Below, one piece after another: positions 25,951-34,678 of a stretch of DNA of 64,000 nucleotides. Positions within the stretch are counted from its first letter, which is position 1. Each line of letters begins with the position of its first letter. Source of the DNA: Propionibacteriaceae bacterium (GTDB lineage Bacteria > Actinomycetota > Actinomycetes > Propionibacteriales > Propionibacteriaceae). The DNA is taken from NCBI GenBank assembly GCA_016717345.1, contig JADKFR010000008.1, positions 62,001-126,000 of the forward strand, written 5' to 3'. A model generated the notes under the pieces. It was given only the letters and a program-made list of their open reading frames with translations. It made no database searches and was not told where the DNA came from. A program made the translations under genes and the position numbers.

Positions 25951-26064
25951 TCACTCCTTCGAACCACGGAACAGCCGGACGAGGCCGTAGCCGGCCGCCG
26001 CCAGCACCACCAGACAGGCCACCACGATCAGCACGACGGTCACCGACCACCCTCGATACTCCAC
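25951..26064 (-). CDS. Small single-pass membrane protein (37 aa)
   Basis: A GTG-started frame of 37 residues, VEYRGWSVT then a strongly hydrophobic helix (VVLIVVACLVVLAAAGYGLV) and a basic tail RLFRGSKE. It ends 1 nt before the nitrobindin-like ATG and contains that gene's ribosome site. The helix and positive-inside tail are too regular for chance, and tight coupling suggests it is the first gene of the nitrobindin-ygfZ-hydrolase operon. No homology is recognised. Confidence 0.5.
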   Translation of the reverse strand: MEYRGWSVTVVLIVVACLVVLAAAGYGLVRLFRGSKE

Positions 26065-26120
26065 GGGCTGCAGCCTACCGGGAGCCCCAGCCTCTCCCCG
26101 GGCGGCGCTACGCTCTGCGG

Positions 26121-26546
26121 GTGCGAGCGGTCGTCCAGCGGGTCAGCAGCGCCGCGGTCAGCGTCGAGGGCGCCGTGGTCGGCCAGATCGACGGGCCCGG
26201 CCTGGTCGTCCTGCTGGGGGTCACCCATGGCGACACCGACGCCGACGCGGCCACGCTGGCCGCCAAGATCTTCGGCTTGCGCATCCTGGAGGGGGAACTG
26301 AGTTGCTCCGACACCGGGGCTCCCCTGCTGGTGATCAGCCAGTTCACGTTGTACGCCGACACCCGCAAGGGACGGCGTCCCTCCTGGAGCGCGGCGGCCC
26401 CCCGCCAGCACAGCGAACCCCTGGTCGAGCGATTCGTGGCGGCGCTGCGGGCTCAGGGCGCCACCGTGGAAAGCGGCCGGTTCGGAGCCATGATGCAGGT
26501 GCGGCTGACCAACGACGGCCCGATGACGATCCTCGTGGAATCGTGA
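26121..26546 (+). CDS. dtd: D-aminoacyl-tRNA deacylase
   Basis: Dtd removes D-amino acids and glycine wrongly attached to tRNA. The 141-residue protein has the family's VRAVVQRVSSAAVSVEG start, the SQFTLYADTRKGRRPS motif, and the Gly-cisPro-type LTNDGPMT element that forms the active site with its dimer partner. It starts with GTG at 26121. Divergent from the nitrobindin operon and followed by glnR. Confidence 0.95.
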   Translation: MRAVVQRVSSAAVSVEGAVVGQIDGPGLVVLLGVTHGDTDADAATLAAKIFGLRILEGELSCSDTGAPLLVISQFTLYADTRKGRRPSWSAAAPRQHSEPLVERFVAALRAQGATVESGRFGAMMQVRLTNDGPMTILVES

Positions 26547-26628
26547 TCCGGGCCGCCACCTTCGGGAGGCCTGGAATGTCGCCGGGGGCCGGAGTTCACT
26601 ATCCTGAACCCGACGCAGGGAGAGGTGC

Positions 26629-27303
26629 ATGGCGCAACTGCTGGTGGTGAGCAACACCCTGACGCAGGGTGCTGCGTCCCAGCAGACCCTGCCGGTGCTC
26701 ACCCTGCTGCCCCACGACATTCAATTCGTCCTGGCTGACACGCAGGCCCTCACCGACTCGGCGCGGGCCGACCTCGTGCTGCTGGACGGCCGCCTCGATC
26801 TGGCCGGGGCCCGGATGATGGCGCGACTCTTCGCCTCCAGCGGCAGCACGGTTCCGATCCTGCTCGTCCTCGCGGAGAACGGGCTGACCGCCGTGTCAGC
26901 CGACTGGGGGCTCTCCGACATCGTCATCGAAACGGCCGGGATCGCCGAGTTCGAGGCACGCATCCGGCTTCTGGTCACCTCTGCCGCCAACGACGGCCTG
27001 ATTTCCTCCGGTGGCATCGTCATCGATGACGGCGCCTACTCAGCGGTGAAGGACGGCGAGCCGCTCGACCTCACCTACACCGAGTTCGAGCTCCTGAAGT
27101 ACCTGGTGCAGCACCCCGGGCGGGTGTTCAGCCGCGAGCACCTGTTGGCCGACGTCTGGGGCTACGACTACTACGGCGGCACCCGGACGGTCGACGTCCA
27201 CATCCGACGACTGCGTGCCAAGCTCGGCCCGGAGCATGAGGCGCTGATCGGCACCGTCCGCAACGTCGGCTACCGATTCTCCCCCGAAGGCGTCCGCCGC
27301 TGA
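26629..27303 (+). CDS. glnR: Orphan OmpR-type nitrogen regulator GlnR
   Basis: GlnR is the global nitrogen regulator of actinobacteria and activates ammonium and amino-acid assimilation genes. The N-terminal receiver domain is degenerate (only one acidic residue in LVLLDGRLDL, no paired Asp at the start), as is known for GlnR, which works without a partner kinase. The DNA-binding winged helix is well conserved: LTYTEFELLKYLVQHPGRVFSREHLLADVWGYDYYGGTRTVDVHIRRLRAKLG. 224 residues. The next gene is mshD, the same order as in mycobacteria, which supports GlnR over other OmpR proteins. Confidence 0.87.
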   Translation: MAQLLVVSNTLTQGAASQQTLPVLTLLPHDIQFVLADTQALTDSARADLVLLDGRLDLAGARMMARLFASSGSTVPILLVLAENGLTAVSADWGLSDIVIETAGIAEFEARIRLLVTSAANDGLISSGGIVIDDGAYSAVKDGEPLDLTYTEFELLKYLVQHPGRVFSREHLLADVWGYDYYGGTRTVDVHIRRLRAKLGPEHEALIGTVRNVGYRFSPEGVRR

Positions 27304-27346
27304 GCGGCGGCAACCACCACGCAGGTCCAGCGGTTAGCCTGACGAC

Positions 27347-28204
27347 GTGTGGCTCGACAAGCTGACCAGTTCCCAGGCGAGGGCCGTGGACGCCCTCGCC
27401 CAGCGGTGCGCCGCGGCTGATGAGGTCGACCCGCTCAACGAGGAGGCCCGCTTCGCGCGCTCGGCCGGTGGTGCCCGGCACCGACTGATCGAGCGCGGCG
27501 ACACGCTGGCCGCCTACCTGACCTGGAGCGAGGCCCACGGCACCGCCCAACTCGCGGTCGACCCCGCGAGACGCCGTGCCGGTCTCGGCTCGGCCCTGCT
27601 CGCCGACCTGCGCCAGGCCACCAGGCCGCGACTGTGGGCCTTCGGCGACCTGCCGCCGGCGCGCGGTTTCGCCGACCACCATGGGCTCTCCCCGGAGCGG
27701 ACCCTGCTGATCATGGAACGCCGGCTGGACGACCTGCCGCCGGGAGGGCCACCCCCCGCCGGCTTCACCCTGCGCGGCTTCGGGGACGCCGATGCCCCAG
27801 CACTCCTGGCCGTCAACGCAGCGGCCTTCGCCCATCACCCCGAGCAGGGGGCACTCGACGCCGACGGGCTCGCTGCCCGGATGGCGGAGGACTGGTTCGA
27901 CCCCGATGGCCTGATCCTGGCTGTGGACGCTGACGGCCTCGCCGGCTTCCATTGGACGAAGCGGCATGACGCCGACCTCGGCGAGGTGTACGTGATCGGG
28001 GTCCACCCCCGCGCCCAGGGTCACGGGCTGGGGCGTGTCCTGCTCAACGCCGGCCTGGCTCGACTGCGGGGCGCCGGGCTGCGGCGAGTGCTGCTGTACG
28101 TCGACAGCGCGGAGGCCGTCGCTGTAGAACTGTATGCAACCACCGGGTTCCACATCGCCCATCGGGATGTCCTGTACGCACCAAGAACCGAGGAGCTGCG
28201 ATGA
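27347..28204 (+). CDS. mshD: Mycothiol synthase
   Basis: MshD acetylates Cys-GlcN-Ins with acetyl-CoA in the last step of making mycothiol, the actinobacterial thiol buffer. It is a tandem GNAT protein of 285 residues. The C-terminal active domain has AHHPEQGALDADGLAARMAEDWFDP, GFHWTKRHDADLGEVYVIGV (diagnostic of MshD) and the acetyl-CoA loop AQGHGLGRVLLNAGL. The N-terminal GNAT copy retains only AVDPARRRAGLGSALL. It starts with GTG at 27347. Its stop overlaps the ppk1 ATG by 4 nt. Confidence 0.92.
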   Translation: MWLDKLTSSQARAVDALAQRCAAADEVDPLNEEARFARSAGGARHRLIERGDTLAAYLTWSEAHGTAQLAVDPARRRAGLGSALLADLRQATRPRLWAFGDLPPARGFADHHGLSPERTLLIMERRLDDLPPGGPPPAGFTLRGFGDADAPALLAVNAAAFAHHPEQGALDADGLAARMAEDWFDPDGLILAVDADGLAGFHWTKRHDADLGEVYVIGVHPRAQGHGLGRVLLNAGLARLRGAGLRRVLLYVDSAEAVAVELYATTGFHIAHRDVLYAPRTEELR

Positions 28205-30375
28205 CCTTCGTCGAGGACGAAGTGACAGTCCAGGACGTACGAGCAGACGAGCCGACGGTGAGCGTCGACGTGACCGACCCGACCGCTGAAGCTCCCCTCG
28301 AGCTGCCCGCGGACCGGTTCCAGGACCGCGAACTGTCCTGGCTCGCGTTCAACACCCGGGTCCTCGACCTGGCCCGGGACGCGCGCCGGGTCCCGCTGCT
28401 GGAACGCGCCAAATTCCTGGCCATCTTCGCCTCCAACCTCGATGAGTTCTTCATGGTGCGGGTGGCGGGCCTCAAGCGACGCATCGCCGCCGGTGTCGCG
28501 GTGCCGAGCGCTTCCGGCATGATGCCCCGGGACCTGCACGACGCGATCCTGGAACGCACCCGCGACCTCGTCCTGTGGCAGTCGGCCGTCTTCGCCGACG
28601 ACATCCGCCCGGCCCTGGCCGAACACGACATCGAGATCCTGCGGTGGGACGAGTTGACGGCCCCCGAGCGGGACCGGATGACGATCCTGTTCCAGTCGCG
28701 GATCTTCCCCGTCCTCACCCCCCTGGCGGTCGACCCGTCCCATCCGTTCCCCTACATCTCGGGGCTGAGCGTCAATCTCGCCGTGCTGCTGAAGAACCCG
28801 GTGACCGGGTCGCGGCAGTTCGCCCGGGTCAAAGTCCCCACCATCCTGAGCCGATTCATCCCCTTGGGCGGAGGACGCTTCGTGCCCTTGGAGGACGTCA
28901 TCGCCCGCCACCTCGACAAGGTGTTCACCGGGATGCAGATCATCGGCTACAGCACCTTCCGGGTCACCCGGAACGAGGATGTCGAGGTCGAGGAGGACGA
29001 CGCCGAGAACCTGCTGTTCGCCCTCGAGAAGGAACTCCTGCGCAGCAAGGTGGGTCGGCCGCCCGTCCGCCTCGAGGTGGAGGACGACATCGACGACAAG
29101 ATGCTGGAGCTGCTGATCGGCGAGCTCGACATCAACGAGAAGGAGGTCTTCAAGCTTCCCAGCCCGCTGGACCTGACCGGCCTGTTCTCGTTGGCGGATC
29201 TGGATCGCGAGGCGCTGAAGTACCCGTCCTTCCTGCCCAAGACGCATCCCGAACTGGCCAGCGTCGAGACCGCCCAACCGGCGGACATGTTCGCGGCCCT
29301 CAAGCACCGCGACGTTCTGCTCCAGCACCCCTACGACTCGTTCGCCACCAGTGTCCAGCGCTTCATCGAGCAGGCGGCCGCCGATCCGTCCGTGCTGGCC
29401 ATCAAGCAGACCCTGTACCGGACCTCGGGCGACTCCCCCATCATCGACGCCCTCATCGAGGCTTCGCAGGCCGGCAAGCAGGTCCTGGCGCTGGTCGAGA
29501 TCAAGGCGCGCTTCGACGAGCAGGCCAACATCCAGTGGGCGCGGAAACTCGAAAAGGCCGGCTGCCACGTGGTCTACGGCATGCTCGGCCTGAAGACGCA
29601 CTGCAAGCTCTCGCTGGTCGTCCGGGAGGAGCCGAAAGGGCTCCGCCGCTACTGCCACATCGGCACCGGCAACTACAACCCCAAGACCGCGCGAATGTAC
29701 GAGGACATGGGACTGCTCACCTCGAACTCGGTGATCACCGAGGACGTCGCCAAGCTGTTCAACCACCTCTCGGGCATGTCGCAGGAGACGACCTACAAGC
29801 GCCTGTTGGTGGCCCCGCACGGCGTGCGCCGCGGGCTGCTCGACAACATCGAGCGCGAGATCACCAACCACCGGGCCGGACTGCCCTCCGGCGTCCGCAT
29901 CAAGGTGAACTCGATCGTGGACGAGACCGTCATCGACGCGCTCTACCGCGCCTCGCAGGCCGGGGTCCCGGTGGACCTGTGGGTCCGTGGGATCTGCGCC
30001 GTCCGGCCAGGGGTCCCCGGGCTCAGCGAGAACCTGCGGGTGCGCAGCATTCTGGGACGCTTTCTGGAGCACAGCCGGCTGTACTGGTTCGCCAATGCCG
30101 GCCGACCCCTGGTCGGCATCGGATCCTCCGACCTGATGCATCGCAATCTCGACCGTCGGGTGGAGGTGTTGGTCGGTCTCACCAACCCCCGGCACATCGC
30201 ACAGATCGAACGGCTGTTCCAGCTTGCCTTCGATGCCGGCACCGCGTCCTGGTGGCTCGAAGGCGATACCTGGACCCAGCGCACCACCGATGACCACGGG
30301 AACCCCCTGCTCGACATCCAGGAGTACCTGATCGCCGCCGTCAGCCAGAGGCGGACGGCCGAGGCGTCCAGGTAG
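28201..30375 (+). CDS. ppk1: Polyphosphate kinase 1
   Basis: Ppk1 polymerises the gamma-phosphate of ATP into polyphosphate. The 724-residue protein has the N, head and two C-terminal phospholipase-D-like domains: RELSWLAFNTRVLDLARD, SNLDEFFMVRVAGLKRR, SVQRFIEQAAADPSVLAIKQTLYRT and the active-site His region RYCHIGTGNYNPKTARMYEDMGLLT. IGSSDLMHRNLDRRVEV is also typical. Co-transcribed with mshD and close to the pst operon, it belongs to the phosphate-storage side of the region. Confidence 0.97.
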   Translation: MTFVEDEVTVQDVRADEPTVSVDVTDPTAEAPLELPADRFQDRELSWLAFNTRVLDLARDARRVPLLERAKFLAIFASNLDEFFMVRVAGLKRRIAAGVAVPSASGMMPRDLHDAILERTRDLVLWQSAVFADDIRPALAEHDIEILRWDELTAPERDRMTILFQSRIFPVLTPLAVDPSHPFPYISGLSVNLAVLLKNPVTGSRQFARVKVPTILSRFIPLGGGRFVPLEDVIARHLDKVFTGMQIIGYSTFRVTRNEDVEVEEDDAENLLFALEKELLRSKVGRPPVRLEVEDDIDDKMLELLIGELDINEKEVFKLPSPLDLTGLFSLADLDREALKYPSFLPKTHPELASVETAQPADMFAALKHRDVLLQHPYDSFATSVQRFIEQAAADPSVLAIKQTLYRTSGDSPIIDALIEASQAGKQVLALVEIKARFDEQANIQWARKLEKAGCHVVYGMLGLKTHCKLSLVVREEPKGLRRYCHIGTGNYNPKTARMYEDMGLLTSNSVITEDVAKLFNHLSGMSQETTYKRLLVAPHGVRRGLLDNIEREITNHRAGLPSGVRIKVNSIVDETVIDALYRASQAGVPVDLWVRGICAVRPGVPGLSENLRVRSILGRFLEHSRLYWFANAGRPLVGIGSSDLMHRNLDRRVEVLVGLTNPRHIAQIERLFQLAFDAGTASWWLEGDTWTQRTTDDHGNPLLDIQEYLIAAVSQRRTAEASR

Positions 30376-30380
30376 GGCCG

Positions 30381-31281
30381 ATGGCTACCTCGCAAGGGCC
30401 CGTGAAGCAGATCACGGCGGCCGGGACGGTCGTGGTGCGTCCGGGCACGACGACCGCGGAGCCGGAGATCCTGTTGGTCCACCGCCCCAGCTACAACGAC
30501 TGGAGCCTGCCCAAGGGCAAGATCGCCGCCGACGAGTACCTGCCGGGCTGCGCGGTGCGCGAGACCCTCGAGGAGACCGCGACGGTGGTTCGTCTGGGCG
30601 CGCCGCTGGATCGCATCCGCTACCCCGTCGGGGGCGGGATCAAGACGGTGTCCTACTGGCGGGCGGTGGTCGTCAGCAACGGGCGTCACCGGGCGAACTC
30701 CGAGATCGACGGCATCCTGTGGCTGCCGGTGCCGGCTGCGATCGAGAAGGTCAGCTACCCCGACGAGGTCCCGCTGATCCAGCAGGCCGTCGAGCTTCCC
30801 GAGACCAACCCCCTTTGTGATCGTGCGCCACGGCAAGGCCATGTTGCGATCGAACTGGACGGGCCGGGACCAGGCCCGTCCGCTGGACACCCGGGGACGC
30901 CGGCAGGCCGAACTGCTCGTCCCGCTGTTGGACGCCTACGGGGTGAGGCGGATCGTGTCGTCCAGTTCAACCCGCTGCGTCCAGACCCTGAAGCCGTTCG
31001 CGAAGGCGCAGCGCCACGAGGTGGAGACCTGGGCGACCCTGAGCGAGGAACAGGGTGTCGAGAATCCCAAGGCGGTCGAGACGCTGATGAAGCGCTTGCT
31101 GCAACAGACCGTCGCCTCGGCGGAGCCGGTCGTGGTGTGCGGCCACCGCCCCGTGCTGCCGATCATGCTGAAGGCGCTGGGCATCCCGCCCCGCTCCCTG
31201 CAGCCCGGCGCGGCGGTCCTGGCCCACCTCGACTCCCGGGGCCGCACGGTCGCCGCCGAAGTGCACCGACCGCGGATCTGA
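30381..31281 (+). CDS. mutT1: Nudix hydrolase/histidine phosphatase (MutT1 type), frameshifted
   Basis: The first part (30381 to about 30810, frame 0) is a Nudix domain: LPKGKIAADEYLPGCAVRETLEETA is the Nudix box. The second part (30817-31281, frame 1) is a histidine phosphatase beginning VIVRHGKAMLRSNW with a late VVCGHRPVLPIML. Actinobacterial MutT1 proteins join these domains in one chain, degrading 8-oxo-dGTP and related nucleotides. Removing one C from the run at 30809-30813 restores the join as ETNP-FVIVRHG. Without it, the Nudix frame continues meaninglessly to 32000. A sequencing error is likely. Separate genes, with a GTG start at 30817, or +1 frameshifting at CCC-C are less likely alternatives. 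Confidence 0.85.
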
Positions 31282-31283
31282 GG

Positions 31284-32309
31284 TCACCCCGGGGACGCGG
31301 TGCTGCCCCGAATCACGAGGGCCGGCGGCAGGTTGACCATGCCTTTGGGGACGGCTTCACCCTCGATCAACTGCAGCAGCAACTCGACGCAGCGCTGGCC
31401 CAGGGCGTCGAAGTCCTGGCGCACGGTCGTCAGGCCCGGGAAGTAGAACGGAGAGTCCGGGGTGTCGTCGAAGCCCACGAGGCTGATCGGACGGGGGCAC
31501 CCCACCCCCTGCTCGTGCATGGCGTGCAGCACTCCGAGCGACATCTCGTCATTGGCGACGAAGGCGGCGGTGACCTCCGGATGCTTCAGCAGTTCCAGGC
31601 CCATGGCGTAGCCCGAGGCGGCCGACCAGTCGCCCGCCAGCATCGGCGGCTCCGGGGCTCCGGCCGCCGCCAGCGCCTCCCGCCACCCAGCGATCCGTTC
31701 GTGGGATTCTCGCCAGGCCCCGGGGCCTGCCAGGTGCCACACCGTGGTGTGCCCCAGCCCCAGCAGGTGCTCGGTGGCGAGCCGGCCACCCAGTCGGTGG
31801 TCGGTGCTGACGTTGGGGAAGGAATCACTGCTGCCCGCCTGCATTCCCACCATCGGCATCGCCAGCGATCCACCCCCGCTACCGCCGTGGATCAGCGGTT
31901 GCACCAGTACGACCCCGTCGCAGGAGCGGGTTCGCATCAGGTTCGCCGCTGCCTCGACGGCGGTCTCCGTCGGGTTCTCCAAGGTGGTGATGGTCACTGA
32001 GTAGCCGGCGGCATCGGCGGCCCGTTCGATGCCGCGCAACGCCGCGCGCGGGCCGTACAACATGGTGTCGACCGTGAGCACACCGATGGAGCGTGATCGA
32101 CCGCTGGCCAGCCCGCGGGCCAGCAGGTTCGGACGGTAGTTCAACGACTCCATGGCCGCGTGCACCCGGTCTCGGGTCGCGGGAGCCACCTTCGCGTGGG
32201 AGTTGATGACCCGCGAAACGGTCATGGTCGACACGCCGGCCAGCTTCGCGACATCGCTCAGGGTGGAGGCTCTTGTGCCAGATTCGGCGACGACCCAGTT
32301 GTCGCTCAT
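31284..32309 (-). CDS. LacI-family transcriptional regulator
   Basis: A 341-residue LacI/GalR repressor. The helix-turn-helix and hinge helix are clear: STLSDVAKLAGVSTMTVSRVINSHAKVAPATRDRVHAAMESLNYRPNLLARGLASGRS. The periplasmic-binding-like ligand domain follows (SIGVLTVDTM, DGVVLVQPLI, FVANDEMSLGVLHAMHEQG, LVGFDDTPDSPFYFPGLTTVRQ). It probably senses a sugar, but no sugar operon lies beside it; it sits between mutT1 and the divergent pst operon. I chose the ATG at 32309 (MSDNWVV) rather than the longer frame. Confidence 0.88.
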   Translation of the reverse strand: MSDNWVVAESGTRASTLSDVAKLAGVSTMTVSRVINSHAKVAPATRDRVHAAMESLNYRPNLLARGLASGRSRSIGVLTVDTMLYGPRAALRGIERAADAAGYSVTITTLENPTETAVEAAANLMRTRSCDGVVLVQPLIHGGSGGGSLAMPMVGMQAGSSDSFPNVSTDHRLGGRLATEHLLGLGHTTVWHLAGPGAWRESHERIAGWREALAAAGAPEPPMLAGDWSAASGYAMGLELLKHPEVTAAFVANDEMSLGVLHAMHEQGVGCPRPISLVGFDDTPDSPFYFPGLTTVRQDFDALGQRCVELLLQLIEGEAVPKGMVNLPPALVIRGSTASPG

Positions 32310-32409
32310 GGGTGTTAGCGTATTACATCGCTGGGCAGGCTGGGCGCAGACTGGTGCCCACCCGCGCGGGACCCGGCCTGTCAAGGGGGCCGCCACGCCG
32401 TCGGCGGCA

Positions 32410-32431
32410 ATTCACCCGCCGTTCACCCACT
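32410..32431 (+). promoter_or_regulatory. PHO box upstream of pstS
   Basis: Two 11-nt direct repeats, ATTCACCCGCC (32410-32420) and GTTCACCCACT (32421-32431), match the actinobacterial PHO box in core and period. They lie about 80 nt upstream of the pstS start, suitable for activation by RegX3/PhoP-type regulators under phosphate limitation. The lacI gene diverges on the other side. Confidence 0.8.
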
Positions 32432-32511
32432 CGGCCCCAACCGGTCAAACGGCGCTGGCACGTTAGGTGGCAGAGCAACCGCTCGCCTGTACCCCTCGTG
32501 AAGGAAATCGC

Positions 32512-33597
32512 GTGAGAATCACTCCGTTCGCCTCCTCCCTGGTGGCTCTGGCCGCCGCCGTGAGCCTGGCTGGATGCGCCGCCAATGAGGCCGCTCCGGC
32601 CGGTAGCGCGGCCGCCACCTCCTCCGGCGCCACCCTGACCGGCAAAGGCTCGTCGGCGATGAAGGCAGCCCAGGAGAAGTGGGTCGCTGACTTCCAGACC
32701 GCCAACTCCGGCGTCACCGTCAACTACTCCCCCGAAGGCTCCGGCGCCGGGCGCTCGGCCTTCATCGCCGGAGCCGCCCAGTTCGCGGGCTCCGACCGTG
32801 CGCTCAAGGACGAAGAGATGGGCGCCGGGAAGTTCGCCGGCTGCGCCGCTGACTCCAGTGCCCTGAACCTGCCGGTCTATGTGTCCCCGATCGCCATCAT
32901 CTTCAACATCGAAGGCGTCGACTCCCTGACGCTCGACCCGGCCACGGCCGCCGGCATCTTCGCCGGCAAGATCACCACGTGGAACGATCCGGCCATCGCC
33001 AAGACGAACCCCGGCGTCACCCTGCCGGACGGGAACATCACCGCGGTGCACCGCGCTGACGATTCCGGCACCACCAGCAACTTCACCGACACTCTCAATG
33101 CCCTGGCCCCCACGGTCTGGACCGAGGCAGCGTCTGACGCCTGGCCCGCCGCCATCGGCGGCGAAGCGGCCACGGGCACCTCCGGGGTCGTGGGCGCCGT
33201 CACCAACGGCACGAACACCATCGGGTACGCCGACGCCTCCCAGGCGGCCAAGTTGGGTCATGTCACCCTGCTCGTCGACGGGAAGAAGCTGACCCCGACC
33301 GCCGACGCCGCGTCCAAGATCGTGGACGCCTCCCCGCTGGTCAAGGGACGCGCCACCAATGACTTGGCACTCAAGCTGGATCGCACCTCCGAGGGTGCCT
33401 ACCCCGCGGTGCTGGTGTCCTACGTGATCGTCTGCGAGACCTACCAGGACTCCGCTACGGCGAAGCTGGTCAAGGACTACGTTGGCTACATCGCCTCCTC
33501 GGCCGGCCAGCAGTCCGCCGCGACGGCCGCCGGTTCGGCACCGTTGTCCAGCGCCTTCCAGGCCAAGGTCAAGGCAGCGGTCGATTCGATCAAGTGA
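32512..33597 (+). CDS. pstS: Phosphate-binding lipoprotein PstS
   Basis: PstS captures inorganic phosphate outside the membrane for the PstCAB transporter. A lipoprotein signal ends at the lipobox SLAGC (Cys22). The mature protein has the phosphate-contacting segments GKGSSAMKAAQEKW, NYSPEGSGAGRSAFIAGAAQFAGSDRA and HRADDSGTTSNFTD, all conserved in PstS. With 361 residues it is full length. The start is GTG at 32512 with AAGGAAA just upstream; a longer in-frame start at 32467 would sit in front of the signal peptide. A hairpin follows it before pstC. Confidence 0.95.
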   Translation: MRITPFASSLVALAAAVSLAGCAANEAAPAGSAAATSSGATLTGKGSSAMKAAQEKWVADFQTANSGVTVNYSPEGSGAGRSAFIAGAAQFAGSDRALKDEEMGAGKFAGCAADSSALNLPVYVSPIAIIFNIEGVDSLTLDPATAAGIFAGKITTWNDPAIAKTNPGVTLPDGNITAVHRADDSGTTSNFTDTLNALAPTVWTEAASDAWPAAIGGEAATGTSGVVGAVTNGTNTIGYADASQAAKLGHVTLLVDGKKLTPTADAASKIVDASPLVKGRATNDLALKLDRTSEGAYPAVLVSYVIVCETYQDSATAKLVKDYVGYIASSAGQQSAATAAGSAPLSSAFQAKVKAAVDSIK

Positions 33598-33603
33598 CGA
33601 CGC

Positions 33604-33641
33604 CGACGTGGGGATGGTGGACTTCCACCATCGCCACGTCG
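33604..33641 (+). terminator. Hairpin between pstS and pstC
   Basis: Two 17-nt arms (33604-33620, 33625-33641) pair with one mismatch around an ACTT loop, 6 nt after the pstS stop. It likely works as a partial terminator or RNA stabiliser so that more binding protein than transporter is made. Confidence 0.7.
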
Positions 33642-33676
33642 TTGCCTCACCACGAGATCCGTCCAGAAAGAAGCTC

Positions 33677-34678
33677 ATGTCGATGACCCGACCTGTGACG
33701 CACGAGACAGTCACCGAATCCGGCGACCAGGGCGGTCCCGGAGTGCAGGCAACGGCCGCCGACGACAAGCGACGTGTCGGGGACTCGGTCTTCCGCCTGC
33801 TGGCCACCGGCTCGGGCCTCACCATCCTGGTGATCCTGGCGTTGGTGGCGGCCTTCCTGGTGATCCAGGGCTCACCGGCCCTCCTGGCTCCGGCAGAGAC
33901 CCTGAAGACCCAGGGCTACGGCGAGTTCGCCGCCTGGGTGGCCCCGTTCGCCTTCGGGACGGTGTGGGCCGCGATCCTCGCCCTGGCGATGGCGGTCCCC
34001 GTCGCGATCGGGATCGCCCTGTTCATCTCGCACTACGCCCCGCGCGCCATCGCGCAGCCGTTGGGCTACGTGATCGACCTGCTCGCCGCCGTCCCCTCGG
34101 TCGTCTTCGGCCTGTGGGGCACCAGCGTGCTGGCCGTCGCCACCCAGCCGTTGTACCTGTGGCTGAACACCCACCTGTCCTGGATCCCGTTCTTCGGGGG
34201 CCAGGCTTCGGGAACCGGCCGCACCATCCTCACGGCCGCTGTCGTGCTGGCCGTCATGGTGCTTCCGATCACGACGTCGATGTGTCGCGAGGTCTTCCTG
34301 CAGGCACCCAGACTCCATGAGGAGGCGGCCCTCGCCCTCGGCGCCACCCGCTGGGAGATGATCAGGATGGCTGTGCTGCCGTTCGCCCGTCCGGGCATCG
34401 TGGCAGCGGTCATGCTGGGCCTGGGACGAGCCCTGGGCGAAACGATGGCGGTCGCGATGGTGATGTCCGGCGGCCGGAACATCACGTTCCAGGTGCTCAC
34501 CTCGAACAACCCGAACACGATCGCAGCCACGATCGCCCAGAACTTCCCCGAGGCCTTCGGGTTGAAGACCAACCAACTCGTCGCCGCCGGCCTGATCCTG
34601 TTCCTGATCACTCTGGTCGTCAACATGCTTGCGCGGTGGATCGTGGCCCGCCGGGCCGAGTACTCAGGAGCCAACTGA
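33677..34678 (+). CDS. pstC: Phosphate ABC transporter permease PstC
   Basis: PstC and PstA form the membrane channel for phosphate. The 333-residue protein has six or so helices; the first (LLATGSGLTILVILALVAAFLVI) follows a hydrophilic N-terminus of about 45 residues. The cytoplasmic EAA loop that contacts PstB is EEAALALGATRWEMIRMAVLPFARPGI. Start ATG at 33677 with AGAAAGAAG upstream. Its stop shares a base with the pstA ATG. Confidence 0.95.
   Translation: MSMTRPVTHETVTESGDQGGPGVQATAADDKRRVGDSVFRLLATGSGLTILVILALVAAFLVIQGSPALLAPAETLKTQGYGEFAAWVAPFAFGTVWAAILALAMAVPVAIGIALFISHYAPRAIAQPLGYVIDLLAAVPSVVFGLWGTSVLAVATQPLYLWLNTHLSWIPFFGGQASGTGRTILTAAVVLAVMVLPITTSMCREVFLQAPRLHEEAALALGATRWEMIRMAVLPFARPGIVAAVMLGLGRALGETMAVAMVMSGGRNITFQVLTSNNPNTIAATIAQNFPEAFGLKTNQLVAAGLILFLITLVVNMLARWIVARRAEYSGAN

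Noticed and set aside
28021..30297. A 758-residue open frame on the minus strand opposite ppk1
   Set aside because: It is a GC-rich antisense shadow; ppk1 accounts for all conserved motifs. Similar long antisense frames opposite typA, livM and gpmA were dropped for the same reason.
30381..32000. A 539-residue protein formed by the open Nudix frame
   Set aside because: Beyond about 30813 it is a shadow of the phosphatase and antisense to lacI; the translated tail is low-complexity Arg/Pro/Gly.
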